This document shows, in pieces, positions 17,616-26,999 of a stretch of DNA of 64,000 bases. The DNA is from Myxococcus guangdongensis (lineage in GTDB: Bacteria; Myxococcota; Myxococcia; Myxococcales; Myxococcaceae). Location of the stretch: contig NZ_JAJVKW010000023.1 of NCBI RefSeq assembly GCF_024198255.1, forward strand, positions 62,001 to 126,000, given 5' to 3'. A program made the position numbers and the translations under genes. Within the stretch, counting starts at the first letter, position 1. Each line of letters opens with the position of its first letter. The notes beneath the pieces were generated by a model. The model was not told the origin of the DNA and did not search any database. It worked only from the letters and a program-made list of their open reading frames with translations.

Positions 17616-18557
17616 TCAGATGCGCGCGGACAGGCGCCCGGCCGCGTCGCGCAGGGTGACGACGTCGCACTCCGAGCGCAACCAGCCGAAGATTTCGCGC
17701 AGCCGCTCCAGCTTTCGCGCCGCGCCGACGCGCAGGTCCCGCTGCTGGCGCACCAGCTCGCCGGGAATGCCGTCCGTCGCGTCGAGCACGTCGACCCCGT
17801 GCAGCTCGAAGTTGAAGAAGGCATCGCGCCGGCACGCGCGCCACGCGCCCCGCAGCGAGCGCAGGGGGAGCGTGGTGGCGAAGGTGCCGATGAACGGGAA
17901 GCGCAGCGCGGGCGTCACCGCCATGGGCAGCTCCAGCACGGAGCCGGTGCCACGCCGATAGGGATTCGCGGGGTCCGGCCGGTATGGCACGCGCGGAGCG
18001 AGCAGCACCCGGGGCGTGTCGAGCACCGAGCGCGAGGGCCGGCCGACGAGGGCCAGCGCCCCCATCACCGCCGCCTTCGCCGCGTAGTAGGGCGCGGCCG
18101 GGAAGGCGGAGGAGCCGTACTGGTAGCCCAGCGCCTGGGTGGCGGCGTAGAGGTCCGCGTTGAGCGTGTAGCCTGGAGCGCGGAAGCCCACCGGGCGCGC
18201 GCCCGTGGCCTGGAGGATGACGTCATCGGCGCGCCGCAGGTCCGCGAGGATGGCGTCCGGCCCCCGGCGCGTGAGCGCGTAGTCGTGGGCGTGGCTGTGA
18301 CTGGCCACCTCGATGCCCGCTTCATGTGCGGCGCGCATGCCCGCCGCGGCGACGGGGTCCGACTCCAGGTCCTCGCCGATGGCGAAGAAGGTGCCGGGCA
18401 CGCCGAGCGCGCCCCAGAGCTCGCGGAAGCGCGGCACCGCCACCTGGTGCACCAGCGAGCGGGCGCGGGCGTCCAGGAGCGACTCCGGCAGCCCGTGGAT
18501 GCGGCAGTAGTGCGGCAGCGAGTCCAGGTCGACGGAGATGGACGCAATCCTCGTCAC
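17616..18557 (-). CDS. Polysaccharide deacetylase (NodB-type)
   Basis: 313 residues from GTG 18557, which is preceded by GGGAGG; further upstream the frame lacks sensible sequence. NodB homology: I-S-V-D-L-D (catalytic-base and metal Asp), S-H-S-H-A-H-D-Y (metal His motif), F-R-A-P-G-Y (Arg/Pro loop) and L-H-G-V-D-V-L-D near the C-terminus. Cytoplasmic or membrane-associated since no signal is seen. Deacetylation of a lipid-linked or polysaccharide sugar is the family reaction. It lies 17 bases after a family-2 glycosyltransferase gene, recalling the ArnC/ArnD pairing of a transferase with a deacetylase, though the substrate is not known. Confidence 0.87.
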   Translation of the reverse strand: MTRIASISVDLDSLPHYCRIHGLPESLLDARARSLVHQVAVPRFRELWGALGVPGTFFAIGEDLESDPVAAAGMRAAHEAGIEVASHSHAHDYALTRRGPDAILADLRRADDVILQATGARPVGFRAPGYTLNADLYAATQALGYQYGSSAFPAAPYYAAKAAVMGALALVGRPSRSVLDTPRVLLAPRVPYRPDPANPYRRGTGSVLELPMAVTPALRFPFIGTFATTLPLRSLRGAWRACRRDAFFNFELHGVDVLDATDGIPGELVRQQRDLRVGAARKLERLREIFGWLRSECDVVTLRDAAGRLSARI

Positions 18558-18574
18558 GCGCCCTCCCGTTCGCG

Positions 18575-19285
18575 TCAGGTGCCGCGCACGCGGATGACGT
18601 AGAACAGCTTGCCCACGTTCTTGAGCACGTTGGGTACGCGCTTGAAGAGGTGGATGGACGGCTGGCGCTTCTCGTGGAGCTGGATGGGGATCTCCATCAC
18701 CTTCAGCCCCTCGCGCCACGCGCGGATGACGAACTCGCTGGCGAACACGTCCATGTCCACCACGCACTTCTGGATGACGGGCAGGAGCGCCTCGCGGCGG
18801 AAGGCCTTGAGCCCGTGCGTGTCCGTGCCCTGGAAGCCCAGCGTCACCTTGAGCAGCTTGTTGTGCACCCGCGTGGCCGCGCGGCGGATGAGCGGGCGCT
18901 GGTCGCTGGCGCCCTTGGCCGCCTTGGAGCCCACCACCATGTCCGCCTCACCCCGCTCCAGCCGCGGCAGCGCCGCGTCGTAGAAGGTGACGTCGCACAG
19001 GTCGATTTCGTCGCAGATGACGTACGTGCCCCGGGCCATGAGGATGCCGGCCTTGAGGGCGACGCCGTAGTTGGGGCGCTCGGAGTGGAACCAGCGCATC
19101 CGAGGGTGCTTCGCGCAGAGCTCGTCGAGGATGCTCGTGGTGGCATCCCTCGAGCCGTTCTCCGCGAAGATGATTTCGTAATCGAGCCCACGCGAATCGA
19201 GCCCCTGGCGCAACTCCTCCGCCGCCGAGGCGATGATGGACTCCTCGTTGTAGACCGGGATGACGACGGACAGGTGCGGTGCCAT
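18575..19285 (-). CDS. Family 2 glycosyltransferase, DPM1/ArnC-like
   Basis: 236 residues, ATG 19285 (frame is open upstream but M-A-P-H-L-S-V-V-I-P-V-Y-N-E-E is the normal GT2 start). Nucleotide-sugar site V-I-P-V-Y-N-E-E and A-E-N-G-S-R-D; metal-binding D-E-I-D-L-C-D replaces the usual DxD; K-A-A-K-G-A-S-D and a C-terminal R-Q-P-S-I-H motif are in place. No membrane helices, so a soluble dolichyl/undecaprenyl-phosphate-sugar synthase type. Upstream of the deacetylase, probably one operon with it. Confidence 0.87.
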   Translation of the reverse strand: MAPHLSVVIPVYNEESIIASAAEELRQGLDSRGLDYEIIFAENGSRDATTSILDELCAKHPRMRWFHSERPNYGVALKAGILMARGTYVICDEIDLCDVTFYDAALPRLERGEADMVVGSKAAKGASDQRPLIRRAATRVHNKLLKVTLGFQGTDTHGLKAFRREALLPVIQKCVVDMDVFASEFVIRAWREGLKVMEIPIQLHEKRQPSIHLFKRVPNVLKNVGKLFYVIRVRGT

Positions 19286-19375
19286 GGAATCACGTCCGGA
19301 CGAGCGACAGTCCGGTCCGCCTAGCATGCCGCGCGTCACCCGTCGACAAGATGCGTCGGAAGTCGCAGATGTCCG

Positions 19376-20689
19376 TCACCCGTTCAGCGTCCGCGCACAC
19401 GCCCGCCCGCCGAGGATGGCGTCCTCCATGGAGGAGTACTCCCACTGGCCGTAGCGCCCCGCCGTCTGGATGCCAGCGTGCTCCAGGAAACGGAGGATTT
19501 CCGTCTTCGCTGGACCGTAGGCCTCGTCATAGAGGACATACGCGTGGGGAATCTCCCGCGCCTGGGCGAAGAGGACGTCGTCCGCGGAGTGGATCATCTG
19601 GGAGCGGACCAGGTCCTGCACCGCGTACTGCTCGGCGGTGGCCGGGGACAGCTCGCCGTGGTGGCTGTACTCCACGTAGAAGGTGGACGTGTCCTTGGGC
19701 GCCAGCGCGTCGTACACGGCCGACGGCGAGCCGATGCGGTACGTGTGGAACTCCGGCTCCGGCAGGTAGATCCAATGCCAGGGCTGACGGTTGGGCCCAC
19801 GCGCGGCCACGGCGACATAGGTGACGGTGGTGGCGCGAAGGCGCTTCGCGGCGGCGACCACTTCGTCGGGAACGCCCGAGGCCCCTTGGGCCAGCAGGCG
19901 CACCAGCCCCGGCAGGGACACGGAGGAGACGAGGCCCGAGTACGACAGCGTCCGGCCGTCGTTCAGCACCACCTTGCGCGCCTTCCAGTCGATGGAGGTG
20001 GGCTCGGTGTTGAGGCTGAGCTCGCCGCCCTTCAAGTCTCTGAGCATGGCGCGCGCCAGGCTCTCGATGCCGCCCTCGCGCGGGTAGAGGAAGGACGCGT
20101 TGTAGCCCACCGCGTCGCTGCCGGCGCCGAGCGCCCCGTCCACCACCTCCTTGAGCGAGGGGCGCGGCACGAAGCGGCCCACCCAGGCGGCGGACATCTC
20201 GCGCGGGTGCACGGTCCAGAGCTTCTGGTTGTAGGGCACCATGAAGTTCTTCGCGAAGCCCTCGCCCATGTAGCGGAGGATGAACTCCTCGAAGTCGCGG
20301 GGCTCTCGCTCCCGCAGCGCGCGGCCCTTCTCACCGTAGACGGCGTCCACGTAGCCGATGAGGTTCTCGGAGACGACCTCGGGCGGCAGCCCGTGCGTGT
20401 TCACCTGGTACGGGAAGCGCGTGAAGACGCCGCGCGTGAAGATGCCCGCCTTGCGCTGGATGCGGACCATCTGCCCCGGCAGCCACCGCGTATTGACCAG
20501 CTCCTGGATTTCAGGGTCGCGCAGGTGGAGCCAGTGGCCGGTGGGGTCGAAATAACACCCATCGATGACCTCGGTCTTGATGAGACCGCCGACGCGCTCG
20601 GACTTCTCGATGAGGCGCCAGGGCTTCTGGAGGAAGTGGGCGGTGGACAGGCCCGCGAGCCCCGCCCCGAGGATGACGATGGGTTCCAT
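19376..20689 (-). CDS. FAD-dependent oxidoreductase (amine oxidase/UDP-galactopyranose mutase-like)
   Basis: 437 residues, ATG 20689. N-terminal dinucleotide-binding motif I-L-G-A-G-L-A-G-L-S (5-14), then E-K-S-E-R-V-G-G-L for FAD ribose. The middle holds W-L-P-G-Q-M-V-R-I and N-Q-K-L-W-T-V-H-P, the latter reminiscent of flavin-dependent sugar mutases and protoporphyrinogen-oxidase-like enzymes. The C-terminal G-R-Y-G-Q-W-E-Y-S-S-M-E-D-A-I-L-G-G closes the FAD site. With the GT2 and deacetylase next to it on the same strand (about 90 bases apart) this suggests surface-glycan or lipid-sugar work, but the exact reaction is open. Confidence 0.82.
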   Translation of the reverse strand: MEPIVILGAGLAGLSTAHFLQKPWRLIEKSERVGGLIKTEVIDGCYFDPTGHWLHLRDPEIQELVNTRWLPGQMVRIQRKAGIFTRGVFTRFPYQVNTHGLPPEVVSENLIGYVDAVYGEKGRALREREPRDFEEFILRYMGEGFAKNFMVPYNQKLWTVHPREMSAAWVGRFVPRPSLKEVVDGALGAGSDAVGYNASFLYPREGGIESLARAMLRDLKGGELSLNTEPTSIDWKARKVVLNDGRTLSYSGLVSSVSLPGLVRLLAQGASGVPDEVVAAAKRLRATTVTYVAVAARGPNRQPWHWIYLPEPEFHTYRIGSPSAVYDALAPKDTSTFYVEYSHHGELSPATAEQYAVQDLVRSQMIHSADDVLFAQAREIPHAYVLYDEAYGPAKTEILRFLEHAGIQTAGRYGQWEYSSMEDAILGGRACARTLNG

Positions 20690-20890
20690 GCCGGGTCGGT
20701 CCTACCACCTCCTCCCGGTGACGGGGGAACCGAACGTGCGCGTGCCGGGAAGGCGGCGTCGACGGGCCCTCGGATGCTCGCCTGGGGAGGCGGGGGAGGA
20801 ACAACGCCCTCAGTGCGGGCTTGCGCGTTCTTTCCGGGCTGGAAACGCCTCTGCTAGCCTGCGCCGCGCCGGTCCTGTCGAAGGAACCCC

Positions 20891-23800
20891 ATGAAAGTCT
20901 CCTGCCCGTCTTGCCAGACGAATTACAACATCGATGACAAGCGGATCCCCCCGGGTGGCGCGAAGCTCAAATGCGCCCGGTGCCAGACCACCTTCCCCAT
21001 CAAAGCCGAGGCCGTGAGCGCTCCGGCGCCCGCCGCCATTCCCCTCCCGGGACAGGCCAGCGCGCCCGCCGCCATTCCCCTCCCGGGCGCCGCGCCCGCC
21101 GGAGCCATGGGCGCAAGCGCCGAGGCCATTCCGCTCCCGGGCAGCGCGCCTCAGGCGGGCGGCTTCGGTTACGACGCCGGCGCCATTCCCCTTCCGGGCA
21201 GCGCGCCGCAGGCGGAGGCCTTTGGAGGCGGTGCCATCCCGCTGCCCGGTGCGGGTCCCGAGGCCATTGCACTGCCCGGCGCCGCGCCCCAGGCCGACCC
21301 GTACGGCTATGACGCGGGGGCGATTGCGCTTCCGGGCAGCGCGCCCCAGGCGGACCCGTACGGCTACGACGCCGGCGGCGCCATCCCGCTCCCCGGCAGC
21401 GCGCCTCAGGCCAACCCCTCCGCCTATGACACGGGCGCGATTGCGCTTCCGGGCAGCGCGCCCCAGGCGGACCCGTACGGCTACGACGCCGGCGCCATTC
21501 CGTTGCCCAGTGCCGCCTCGGCCATGGACGCCATCCCCCTGCCCGGCGCCGCGCCCCAGGCGGATCCGTTCAGCACGGGCTTCGACGACGTGGCGCCTCC
21601 GGAGCGCCAGGACCGCGACGTGACGCGCGTCGTGGCCATTCCGATGCCCAACGCCGCGTTCCCGGAGCAGGGCGCACCACCCGCCCGGGCCAACGGCACG
21701 CGCGACTTCGACTTCTCCGACGACTCGCTGGCGCCGCCCGTGGACCTGGACGCGTCCTCGTCCTTCAGCCAGCCCGACACGCTCGGCACCGCGCGCGACT
21801 TCGACTTCTCCGACGACTCGCTGCCCGTCCCCGCGCAGCCCCCGCCGGAGGCGGACCCGTTCGCCTTCGACGTCGAGTCGCCGAGCGGCGAGGCCACCGC
21901 CTTCGCGCTGCCTCCGACACCTGGTCACGCCAGCGCCCCCCTCGAGGCGAACCCGTTCGCGCTGCCTCCGCCTCCCGCGTACTCGCAGCCGCCCGTGAAC
22001 GAGGATCCGTTCGCGCTGCCTCCGCCCCCCGCGTACTCGCAGCCGCCCGTGAACGAGGATCCGTTCGCGCTGCCTCCGCCCCCCGCGTACTCGCAGCCGC
22101 CCGTCGACGAGGATCCGTTCGCGCTGCCTCCGCCTCCCGCGTACTCGCAGCCGCCTGTCGACGCGGACCCGTTCGCGATGCCCCCGGCTCCCGACGGTGG
22201 CCCGTCGTTCGACTTCGCCGAGCTGCCGATGCCCGCGGATCCGTTCGCGGCCGGGGCGCCGGTGGCCTCGCCCGGGCTGGACTTCTCCGACCTGCCCTCC
22301 CCCGCCGCGCCGTCGATGGACTTCGCCGACCTGCCGGCCCCCGCCGCGCCGCCGCAGGACCTGTCGTTCGACTTCGCCGCGCCCTCCGGGCCCGCGCCGA
22401 TGCCGGACTTCAGCCTCGACTTCGCCGAGCCCCCGCCCCAGGCCGCCCCCCCGCCGCCCGCGCCCTTCAACCCCGCGGTGGACTTCGGCGACGTGGACTT
22501 CGGCTCGCCCCCGCCCTCGGCCTCGGCCTCGCCCGGCATCCCGGACTCGCTCGAGTTCGACCCCACCGCGAGGCCCACGGATGACCTGGAGGCGGACCTG
22601 TCGGATCCGCTGCCTCCGCCGCCCAACGCCGGCCCCGCCGACGGCCTGGAGATGCTGTCGTTCATCGACGACGCCGCCGGCCGCGACGCTGGCGCCCAGG
22701 CGGGCGCGAAGGTGCGCCGCTTCCACGTCCGCCGCCGCTCGGGCAAGGTGTTCGGCCCGTTCGACGAGGGCGTCGTCGTGAAGATGCTCGAGGACGGCCA
22801 GCTGCTCGGCAACGAGGACGTCTCGCTCGACTCCGAGTCCTGGTCCGCCATCGGCACCATCCCCACCTTCGCCGCCGCCATCCAGCGGCTGATGGAGGGC
22901 CCGGCCAAGGTGGTGGCGGCCGCGCCCGTCGCCGCCGCGTCGGACTCGCCCAGCGCCCCCACCGCGGACACCAACGGACAGCAGGCGAACATGCGCCGGC
23001 TGGAGCAGCTCTACGAGGGCCGCATGGCGGCCGTCTCCGTGGTGGACCGCAGCGGCGCCAACGAGAAGCTCAAGAAGCGCGTCCCCATGTTCATCGCCGC
23101 CGGTGTCGGCGTGCTGCTGCTGGGCATCGGCGCGGGCACCGAGTTCGGCACGCGCTACGGCGCCTTCGGCCGTCGGGCCCTGTTCCCCGCGCGCGTCTCG
23201 GACGGCTCGCCCCAGGCGCAGCTGGTGAGCCAGGCCCAGCAGGCCCTGCTCCAGGACACCTTCGCCAGCTACAAGCAGGCCCACACGCTCTCCGCGCAGG
23301 CGCTCCAGGAGAAGGAGTACCCGGCGGTGCGCTCGCTGTGGTGCCAGTCCGTCTACTACCTGCAGCGCAAGTACGCCGCGGCGGTCGCGTCCGACATGGC
23401 CCGCTGCCGCGACGGCATGGCGGACATCGAGCTGCTCGGGGAGAAGGACGTCGACTTCATCAAGGTGAAGGCCTCGCTCGCGCTCACCTCTCGGCAGGCG
23501 GACGCCGCGCTGACGCCGCTCATGGACGCGTACACGCGGGAAGGGAACCAGGGCGACCTGGAGCTCGCCTTCCTCGTGGCCGAGGCGCAGACGATGAAGC
23601 GCGACTTCAACGGCGCCATCGAGACGCTGAAGAAGGTGCTCGCCGCCGACGGCAAGTCCGCCAAGGCCCACCACGCGCTGGGCAACCTGCACCAGGCCGC
23701 CGGCCGCGCCGACGAAGCCGCCGCCGCCTACGCCGCCGCGCTCGAGGCGGACCGCAAGCACGCCTCCTCCGCCGTGGAGCTCGCCGCCGTGCAGCTCCTG

Positions 23801-25468
23801 GTGCGCAAGGACTCGGAGAAGGGCGCCCAGTCCGTCGACGAGGCCCTGGCCGAGGACGTCCAGTCCGCGCTGGGCCCGGCGGAGCTCGCCCGCGCCCGGG
23901 GGCTCAAGGGCGTGGCGCTCTTCCACCAGCACAAGCCCAAGGAGGCCGAGGCGGAGCTGAAGTCCGCGATGGAGAAGGACCCGCAGTCCGACTTCCTCAA
24001 GGCCCAGCTGGCCCACGTGCTGCGCGCCCAGCGCAACTACGAGGGCGCCCTGCCCCTCTACACGACGCTCGCGTCCGAGGAGGGTGACAACCTGGAGTAC
24101 GCCGACGGCCACATCACCTCGCTGGTGATGACCGGGAAGATGCAGGCGGCGCTGGACGCCGTGCAGAAGGCCAGCCAGCGCTTCCCCAACGAGGCGCGCA
24201 TCGCGTACCTCTACGGCCGCATCGAGGACGCGCTGGACAAGCTCTCCGAGGCGGAGGGCCACTACAAGCGCGCCATCGCCGCGGACGCCAACCTGGTGGA
24301 GGCCAACCTCTACCTGGGCCGCTTCTACCTGCGTCAGCGCCGCAACGCGGAGGCTCGCACCCAGCTGGAGCAGGCCGCCACCAAGGCCCCGGACATGGCC
24401 GGCGTTCGCGCGGGTCTGGGCGAGCTGGCCCTGGCGGAGAACAACGCCCTCTTGGGCCAGCAGGAGTTCGAGCGCGCCGTGCAGCTGGACCCCAACCTCG
24501 CCGACGCCCACCTGGGCCTGTCGCGCGTGGCGCTGCTCAACGGGGACCTGGAGAAGGCCCAGACGGAGGCCAACCGCGCCCTGGAGCTGGACCCGCACCT
24601 GTTGAAGGACGGCCGGCTGCAGCGCGGACTGGTGCTGTGGCGGCTGGGCAAGCTCGACGAGGCCGTGGCCGAGCTCGAGAAGGCCAAGGCGGAGGACCCG
24701 CGCTCCACCACCATCCCCATCACCCTGGGCGCGGTCCTGCTGGAGCGGGGCGATCTGCCCGGCGCGGAGAGCAACCTGGGCCTGGCGCTCAGCAACGAGC
24801 CCTCCAACCACGAGGCGCTCTACTACCTGGCCCTGGTGAAGGCGAAGCGGCTGGAGTTCACCCAGGCCATGGACGCCATGCGCAAGGCCGTGGAGCGCGC
24901 CCCCAAGCGCCCCGACTACCACTACGCCTACGGCGTCATCCTGCGCGACGCCAAGCAGCTCCCGGACGCCATCCGCGAGTGGAACACCGCCGTGGAGCTG
25001 GACCCGGCCAACGCCGACGCGCACGAGGCCCTGGGCCACGCCCACCTGGAGAACAGCGAGTTCGACGAGGCCATCGAGTCCTTCGACGCCAGCCTCAAGT
25101 CGGACCCGCGCCGCACCCGCGTGCTCGGCTCCATCGGTGACGCGTACTTCAACGCCGCCCGCTGGAACGACGCCATCAAGCGCTACCAGACGGCGCTCAA
25201 GGCGGACACCAAGCTCACGTACGTCTATTACAAGGTCGCCCGCGCCTTCACCGAGCAGACCCAGCACGCCAAGGCCATCGACTGGTACCGCAAGGCCGCC
25301 GACGCCGAGCCGGAGAACCCGATGACCTACTACTACCTGGGCTTCGCCTATAAGGAGAAGAACAAGCGCAAGGAAGCCGTCCAGGCCTTCAAGGACTACC
25401 TGGTGAAGAAGCCGGACGCGACCGACAAGAAGGACATCGAGGAAGAGATCTACGACCTGCAGAACTAG
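20891..25468 (+). CDS. Zinc-ribbon/GYF-like/membrane/TPR protein, 1525 residues
   Basis: ATG 20891. Domain order: an MJ0042-type zinc ribbon (C-P-S-C ... C-A-R-C, residues 5-32), a repeat-rich linker (about 45-590) of A-I-P-L-P-G-S-A-P-Q units and F-A-L-P-P-P-P-A-Y-S-Q-P-P units, a GYF_2-like domain (FHVRRRSGKVFGPFDEG to about 670), one membrane helix (V-P-M-F-I-A-A-G-V-G-V-L-L-L-G-I-G, about 730-750), and about 18 TPRs to the C-terminus. The zinc-ribbon plus GYF plus membrane helix arrangement is like the gliding protein GltJ (AgmX), but with TPRs in place of its TonB-like end. A cytoplasmic switch module joined to a periplasmic TPR array is a reasonable reading. Divergent from the FAD oxidoreductase. 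Confidence 0.85.
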   Translation: MKVSCPSCQTNYNIDDKRIPPGGAKLKCARCQTTFPIKAEAVSAPAPAAIPLPGQASAPAAIPLPGAAPAGAMGASAEAIPLPGSAPQAGGFGYDAGAIPLPGSAPQAEAFGGGAIPLPGAGPEAIALPGAAPQADPYGYDAGAIALPGSAPQADPYGYDAGGAIPLPGSAPQANPSAYDTGAIALPGSAPQADPYGYDAGAIPLPSAASAMDAIPLPGAAPQADPFSTGFDDVAPPERQDRDVTRVVAIPMPNAAFPEQGAPPARANGTRDFDFSDDSLAPPVDLDASSSFSQPDTLGTARDFDFSDDSLPVPAQPPPEADPFAFDVESPSGEATAFALPPTPGHASAPLEANPFALPPPPAYSQPPVNEDPFALPPPPAYSQPPVNEDPFALPPPPAYSQPPVDEDPFALPPPPAYSQPPVDADPFAMPPAPDGGPSFDFAELPMPADPFAAGAPVASPGLDFSDLPSPAAPSMDFADLPAPAAPPQDLSFDFAAPSGPAPMPDFSLDFAEPPPQAAPPPPAPFNPAVDFGDVDFGSPPPSASASPGIPDSLEFDPTARPTDDLEADLSDPLPPPPNAGPADGLEMLSFIDDAAGRDAGAQAGAKVRRFHVRRRSGKVFGPFDEGVVVKMLEDGQLLGNEDVSLDSESWSAIGTIPTFAAAIQRLMEGPAKVVAAAPVAAASDSPSAPTADTNGQQANMRRLEQLYEGRMAAVSVVDRSGANEKLKKRVPMFIAAGVGVLLLGIGAGTEFGTRYGAFGRRALFPARVSDGSPQAQLVSQAQQALLQDTFASYKQAHTLSAQALQEKEYPAVRSLWCQSVYYLQRKYAAAVASDMARCRDGMADIELLGEKDVDFIKVKASLALTSRQADAALTPLMDAYTREGNQGDLELAFLVAEAQTMKRDFNGAIETLKKVLAADGKSAKAHHALGNLHQAAGRADEAAAAYAAALEADRKHASSAVELAAVQLLVRKDSEKGAQSVDEALAEDVQSALGPAELARARGLKGVALFHQHKPKEAEAELKSAMEKDPQSDFLKAQLAHVLRAQRNYEGALPLYTTLASEEGDNLEYADGHITSLVMTGKMQAALDAVQKASQRFPNEARIAYLYGRIEDALDKLSEAEGHYKRAIAADANLVEANLYLGRFYLRQRRNAEARTQLEQAATKAPDMAGVRAGLGELALAENNALLGQQEFERAVQLDPNLADAHLGLSRVALLNGDLEKAQTEANRALELDPHLLKDGRLQRGLVLWRLGKLDEAVAELEKAKAEDPRSTTIPITLGAVLLERGDLPGAESNLGLALSNEPSNHEALYYLALVKAKRLEFTQAMDAMRKAVERAPKRPDYHYAYGVILRDAKQLPDAIREWNTAVELDPANADAHEALGHAHLENSEFDEAIESFDASLKSDPRRTRVLGSIGDAYFNAARWNDAIKRYQTALKADTKLTYVYYKVARAFTEQTQHAKAIDWYRKAADAEPENPMTYYYLGFAYKEKNKRKEAVQAFKDYLVKKPDATDKKDIEEEIYDLQN
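21957..22172. repeat. Four in-frame 54-base repeats in the linker
   Basis: Four near-identical copies encode 18-residue units beginning F-A-L-P-P-P-P-A-Y-S-Q. They belong to the linker of the zinc-ribbon/TPR protein. A second set of looser AIPLPGSAPQ units covers 21045-21560. Confidence 0.8.
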
Positions 25469-25481
25469 CCGGCAGCCGACA

Positions 25482-25558
25482 GCCGGCCGTCCTCCCGGGG
25501 ATGGCCGGCGTCAGGCACCAGGCGCCCGGGGCGTCCGCCCTTGAGCACCCCGGGCGCC
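25482..25558. other. Two strong hairpins before serS
   Basis: First stem GCCGGCC/GGCCGGC (25482-25509); second stem GGCGCCCGGGG/CCCCGGGCGCC (25521-25531 with 25548-25558), eleven perfect pairs. No U-tract follows either, so simple intrinsic termination is not obvious. They end the TPR gene or attenuate serS, whose ATG is 46 bases further on. Confidence 0.5.
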
Positions 25559-25604
25559 AGGAACCTTGCTGACGCCCACCGAGGGTGACTACAAGGCGTC
25601 CCCC

Positions 25605-26885
25605 ATGCTGGACCTCCGGAACGTTGCGCAGAACTTCGATGCGGTCGTCGCTCGCCTGAAGACGCGGGGCGGCAACCTGGACCTCGGCCCCTTCCAGCGC
25701 CTCTTCTCCGAGCGCCGCGAGCTGTACGTCTCCATGGAGTCCCTGGCCGCGCGCCGTAACGCCGCCAACGAGGAGATGAAGAAGAAGGCGAAGGAGGACC
25801 CCAAGGCGCTGGACGCGCTGCGCGGCGACCTCCGCGCCGTCTCCCAGGACATCAAGGAGAAGGAGAACCGCCTCAAGGAGGTCGAGGAGGAGATCAACGC
25901 CATCCTCATGGTCATCCCCAACCTCCCCCACGAGTCGGTGCCCGTGGGCGAGAGCGCGGACCAGAACGTCCAGGTGAAGAGCTGGGGTGAGAAGCCCAAC
26001 CTGCCCTTCACGCCCAAGCAGCACTTCGAGCTGGGTGAGAAGCTGGGCATGCTCGACTTCGAGCGCGCCGCGAAGGTGTCCGGCAGCCGCTTCACCTTCT
26101 ACAAGGGCGCGCTGGCCAGGCTGGAGCGGGCGCTCGTCACGTTCATGATCGATGTGCACACCCAGAAGGGCTACACGGAGCTGCTGCCGCCCTACCTGGT
26201 GCTGCGCGAGACGATGATGGGCACCGGCCAGCTGCCCAAGTTCGAGGACGACGCCTTCAAGACGGTGGGCGACCCCGAGCGCTTCCTCATCCCCACGTCC
26301 GAAGTCCCGGTCACCAACTACCACGCGGACGAGATCCTCGAGGGCGAGTCGATGCCCATCCGCTACTGCGCCTTCAGCCCGTGCTTCCGCGCGGAGGCGG
26401 GCGCGGCCGGCAAGGACACCCGCGGCCTCATCCGCCAGCACCAGTTCCACAAGGTGGAGATGGTGAAGTTCGCCCAGCCGGACAAGAGCCTGGACGAGCT
26501 CGAGGCCATGACGGACGACGCGTGCGACATCCTGCGGCGGCTCGGCCTGCACCACCGGGTGATGCTGCTGTGCACCGGCGACATGGGCTTCTCGGCCCGC
26601 AAGACCTACGACATCGAGGTCTGGCTGCCGGGGCAGAACGCGTACCGTGAGATTTCGTCCTGCTCGGACTGCGGCGACTTCCAGGCGCGCCGGGCGAAGA
26701 TCCGCTTCCGCCCCCAGAAGGGGGACAAGCCCCAGCTCGCTCACACCCTGAACGGCAGCGGGCTCGCCGTGGGCCGCACGTCCATCGCCATCCTGGAGAA
26801 CTACCAGCGCGACGACGGCACCGTGGCCATCCCGGAGGTCCTCTGGCCGTACATGGGAGGGCTCAAGGAGCTCAAGCCGCTGTAG
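25605..26885 (+). CDS. serS: Seryl-tRNA synthetase
   Basis: 426 residues, ATG 25605 (M-L-D-L-R is the standard SerRS start; an upstream extension to 25566 is unsupported). Charges all tRNA-Ser isoacceptors with serine. The N-terminal long antiparallel coiled coil that grips the tRNA-Ser long variable arm covers about 30-100 (NEEMKKKAKEDPKALDAL region). Class II motifs: motif 2 F-S-P-C-F-R-A-E-A-G (about 258-267), motif 3 N-G-S-G-L-A-V-G-R-T (about 386-395), and the serine-specific T-S-E-V-P-V-T-N. Directly followed by the serine tRNA genes. Confidence 0.97.
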   Translation: MLDLRNVAQNFDAVVARLKTRGGNLDLGPFQRLFSERRELYVSMESLAARRNAANEEMKKKAKEDPKALDALRGDLRAVSQDIKEKENRLKEVEEEINAILMVIPNLPHESVPVGESADQNVQVKSWGEKPNLPFTPKQHFELGEKLGMLDFERAAKVSGSRFTFYKGALARLERALVTFMIDVHTQKGYTELLPPYLVLRETMMGTGQLPKFEDDAFKTVGDPERFLIPTSEVPVTNYHADEILEGESMPIRYCAFSPCFRAEAGAAGKDTRGLIRQHQFHKVEMVKFAQPDKSLDELEAMTDDACDILRRLGLHHRVMLLCTGDMGFSARKTYDIEVWLPGQNAYREISSCSDCGDFQARRAKIRFRPQKGDKPQLAHTLNGSGLAVGRTSIAILENYQRDDGTVAIPEVLWPYMGGLKELKPL

Positions 26886-26919
26886 CGAAGAAGTGTGGCG
26901 AAAAGGTGTGATCATCCGC

Positions 26920-26947
26920 TTGCAACGGGCGAAGAATCAGGTAGAAG
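26920..26947 (+). promoter_or_regulatory. Candidate promoter for the tRNA-Ser cluster
   Basis: TTGCAA, 16 bases, TAGAAG, sitting about 53 bases before the first tRNA. Its A/T-rich content stands out against the local G/C background. It would initiate at about 26954. Confidence 0.45.
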
Positions 26948-26999
26948 GGCGGCCCCACGGTCGACGTCGGTCCGAGGGACACCGCCGGCTGGGTTGTTT

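Noticed and set aside
20810..25267. Very long minus-strand open frame opposite the zinc-ribbon/TPR gene
   Set aside because: Arg/Gly/Val-rich translation with no motif; a by-product of GC-rich codon positions on the coding strand. The same holds for 5345-7984 and 45365-48850.
25469..25604. T-box riboswitch before serS
   Set aside because: No T-box sequence or specifier loop; only GC hairpins, and T-boxes are not expected in myxobacteria.
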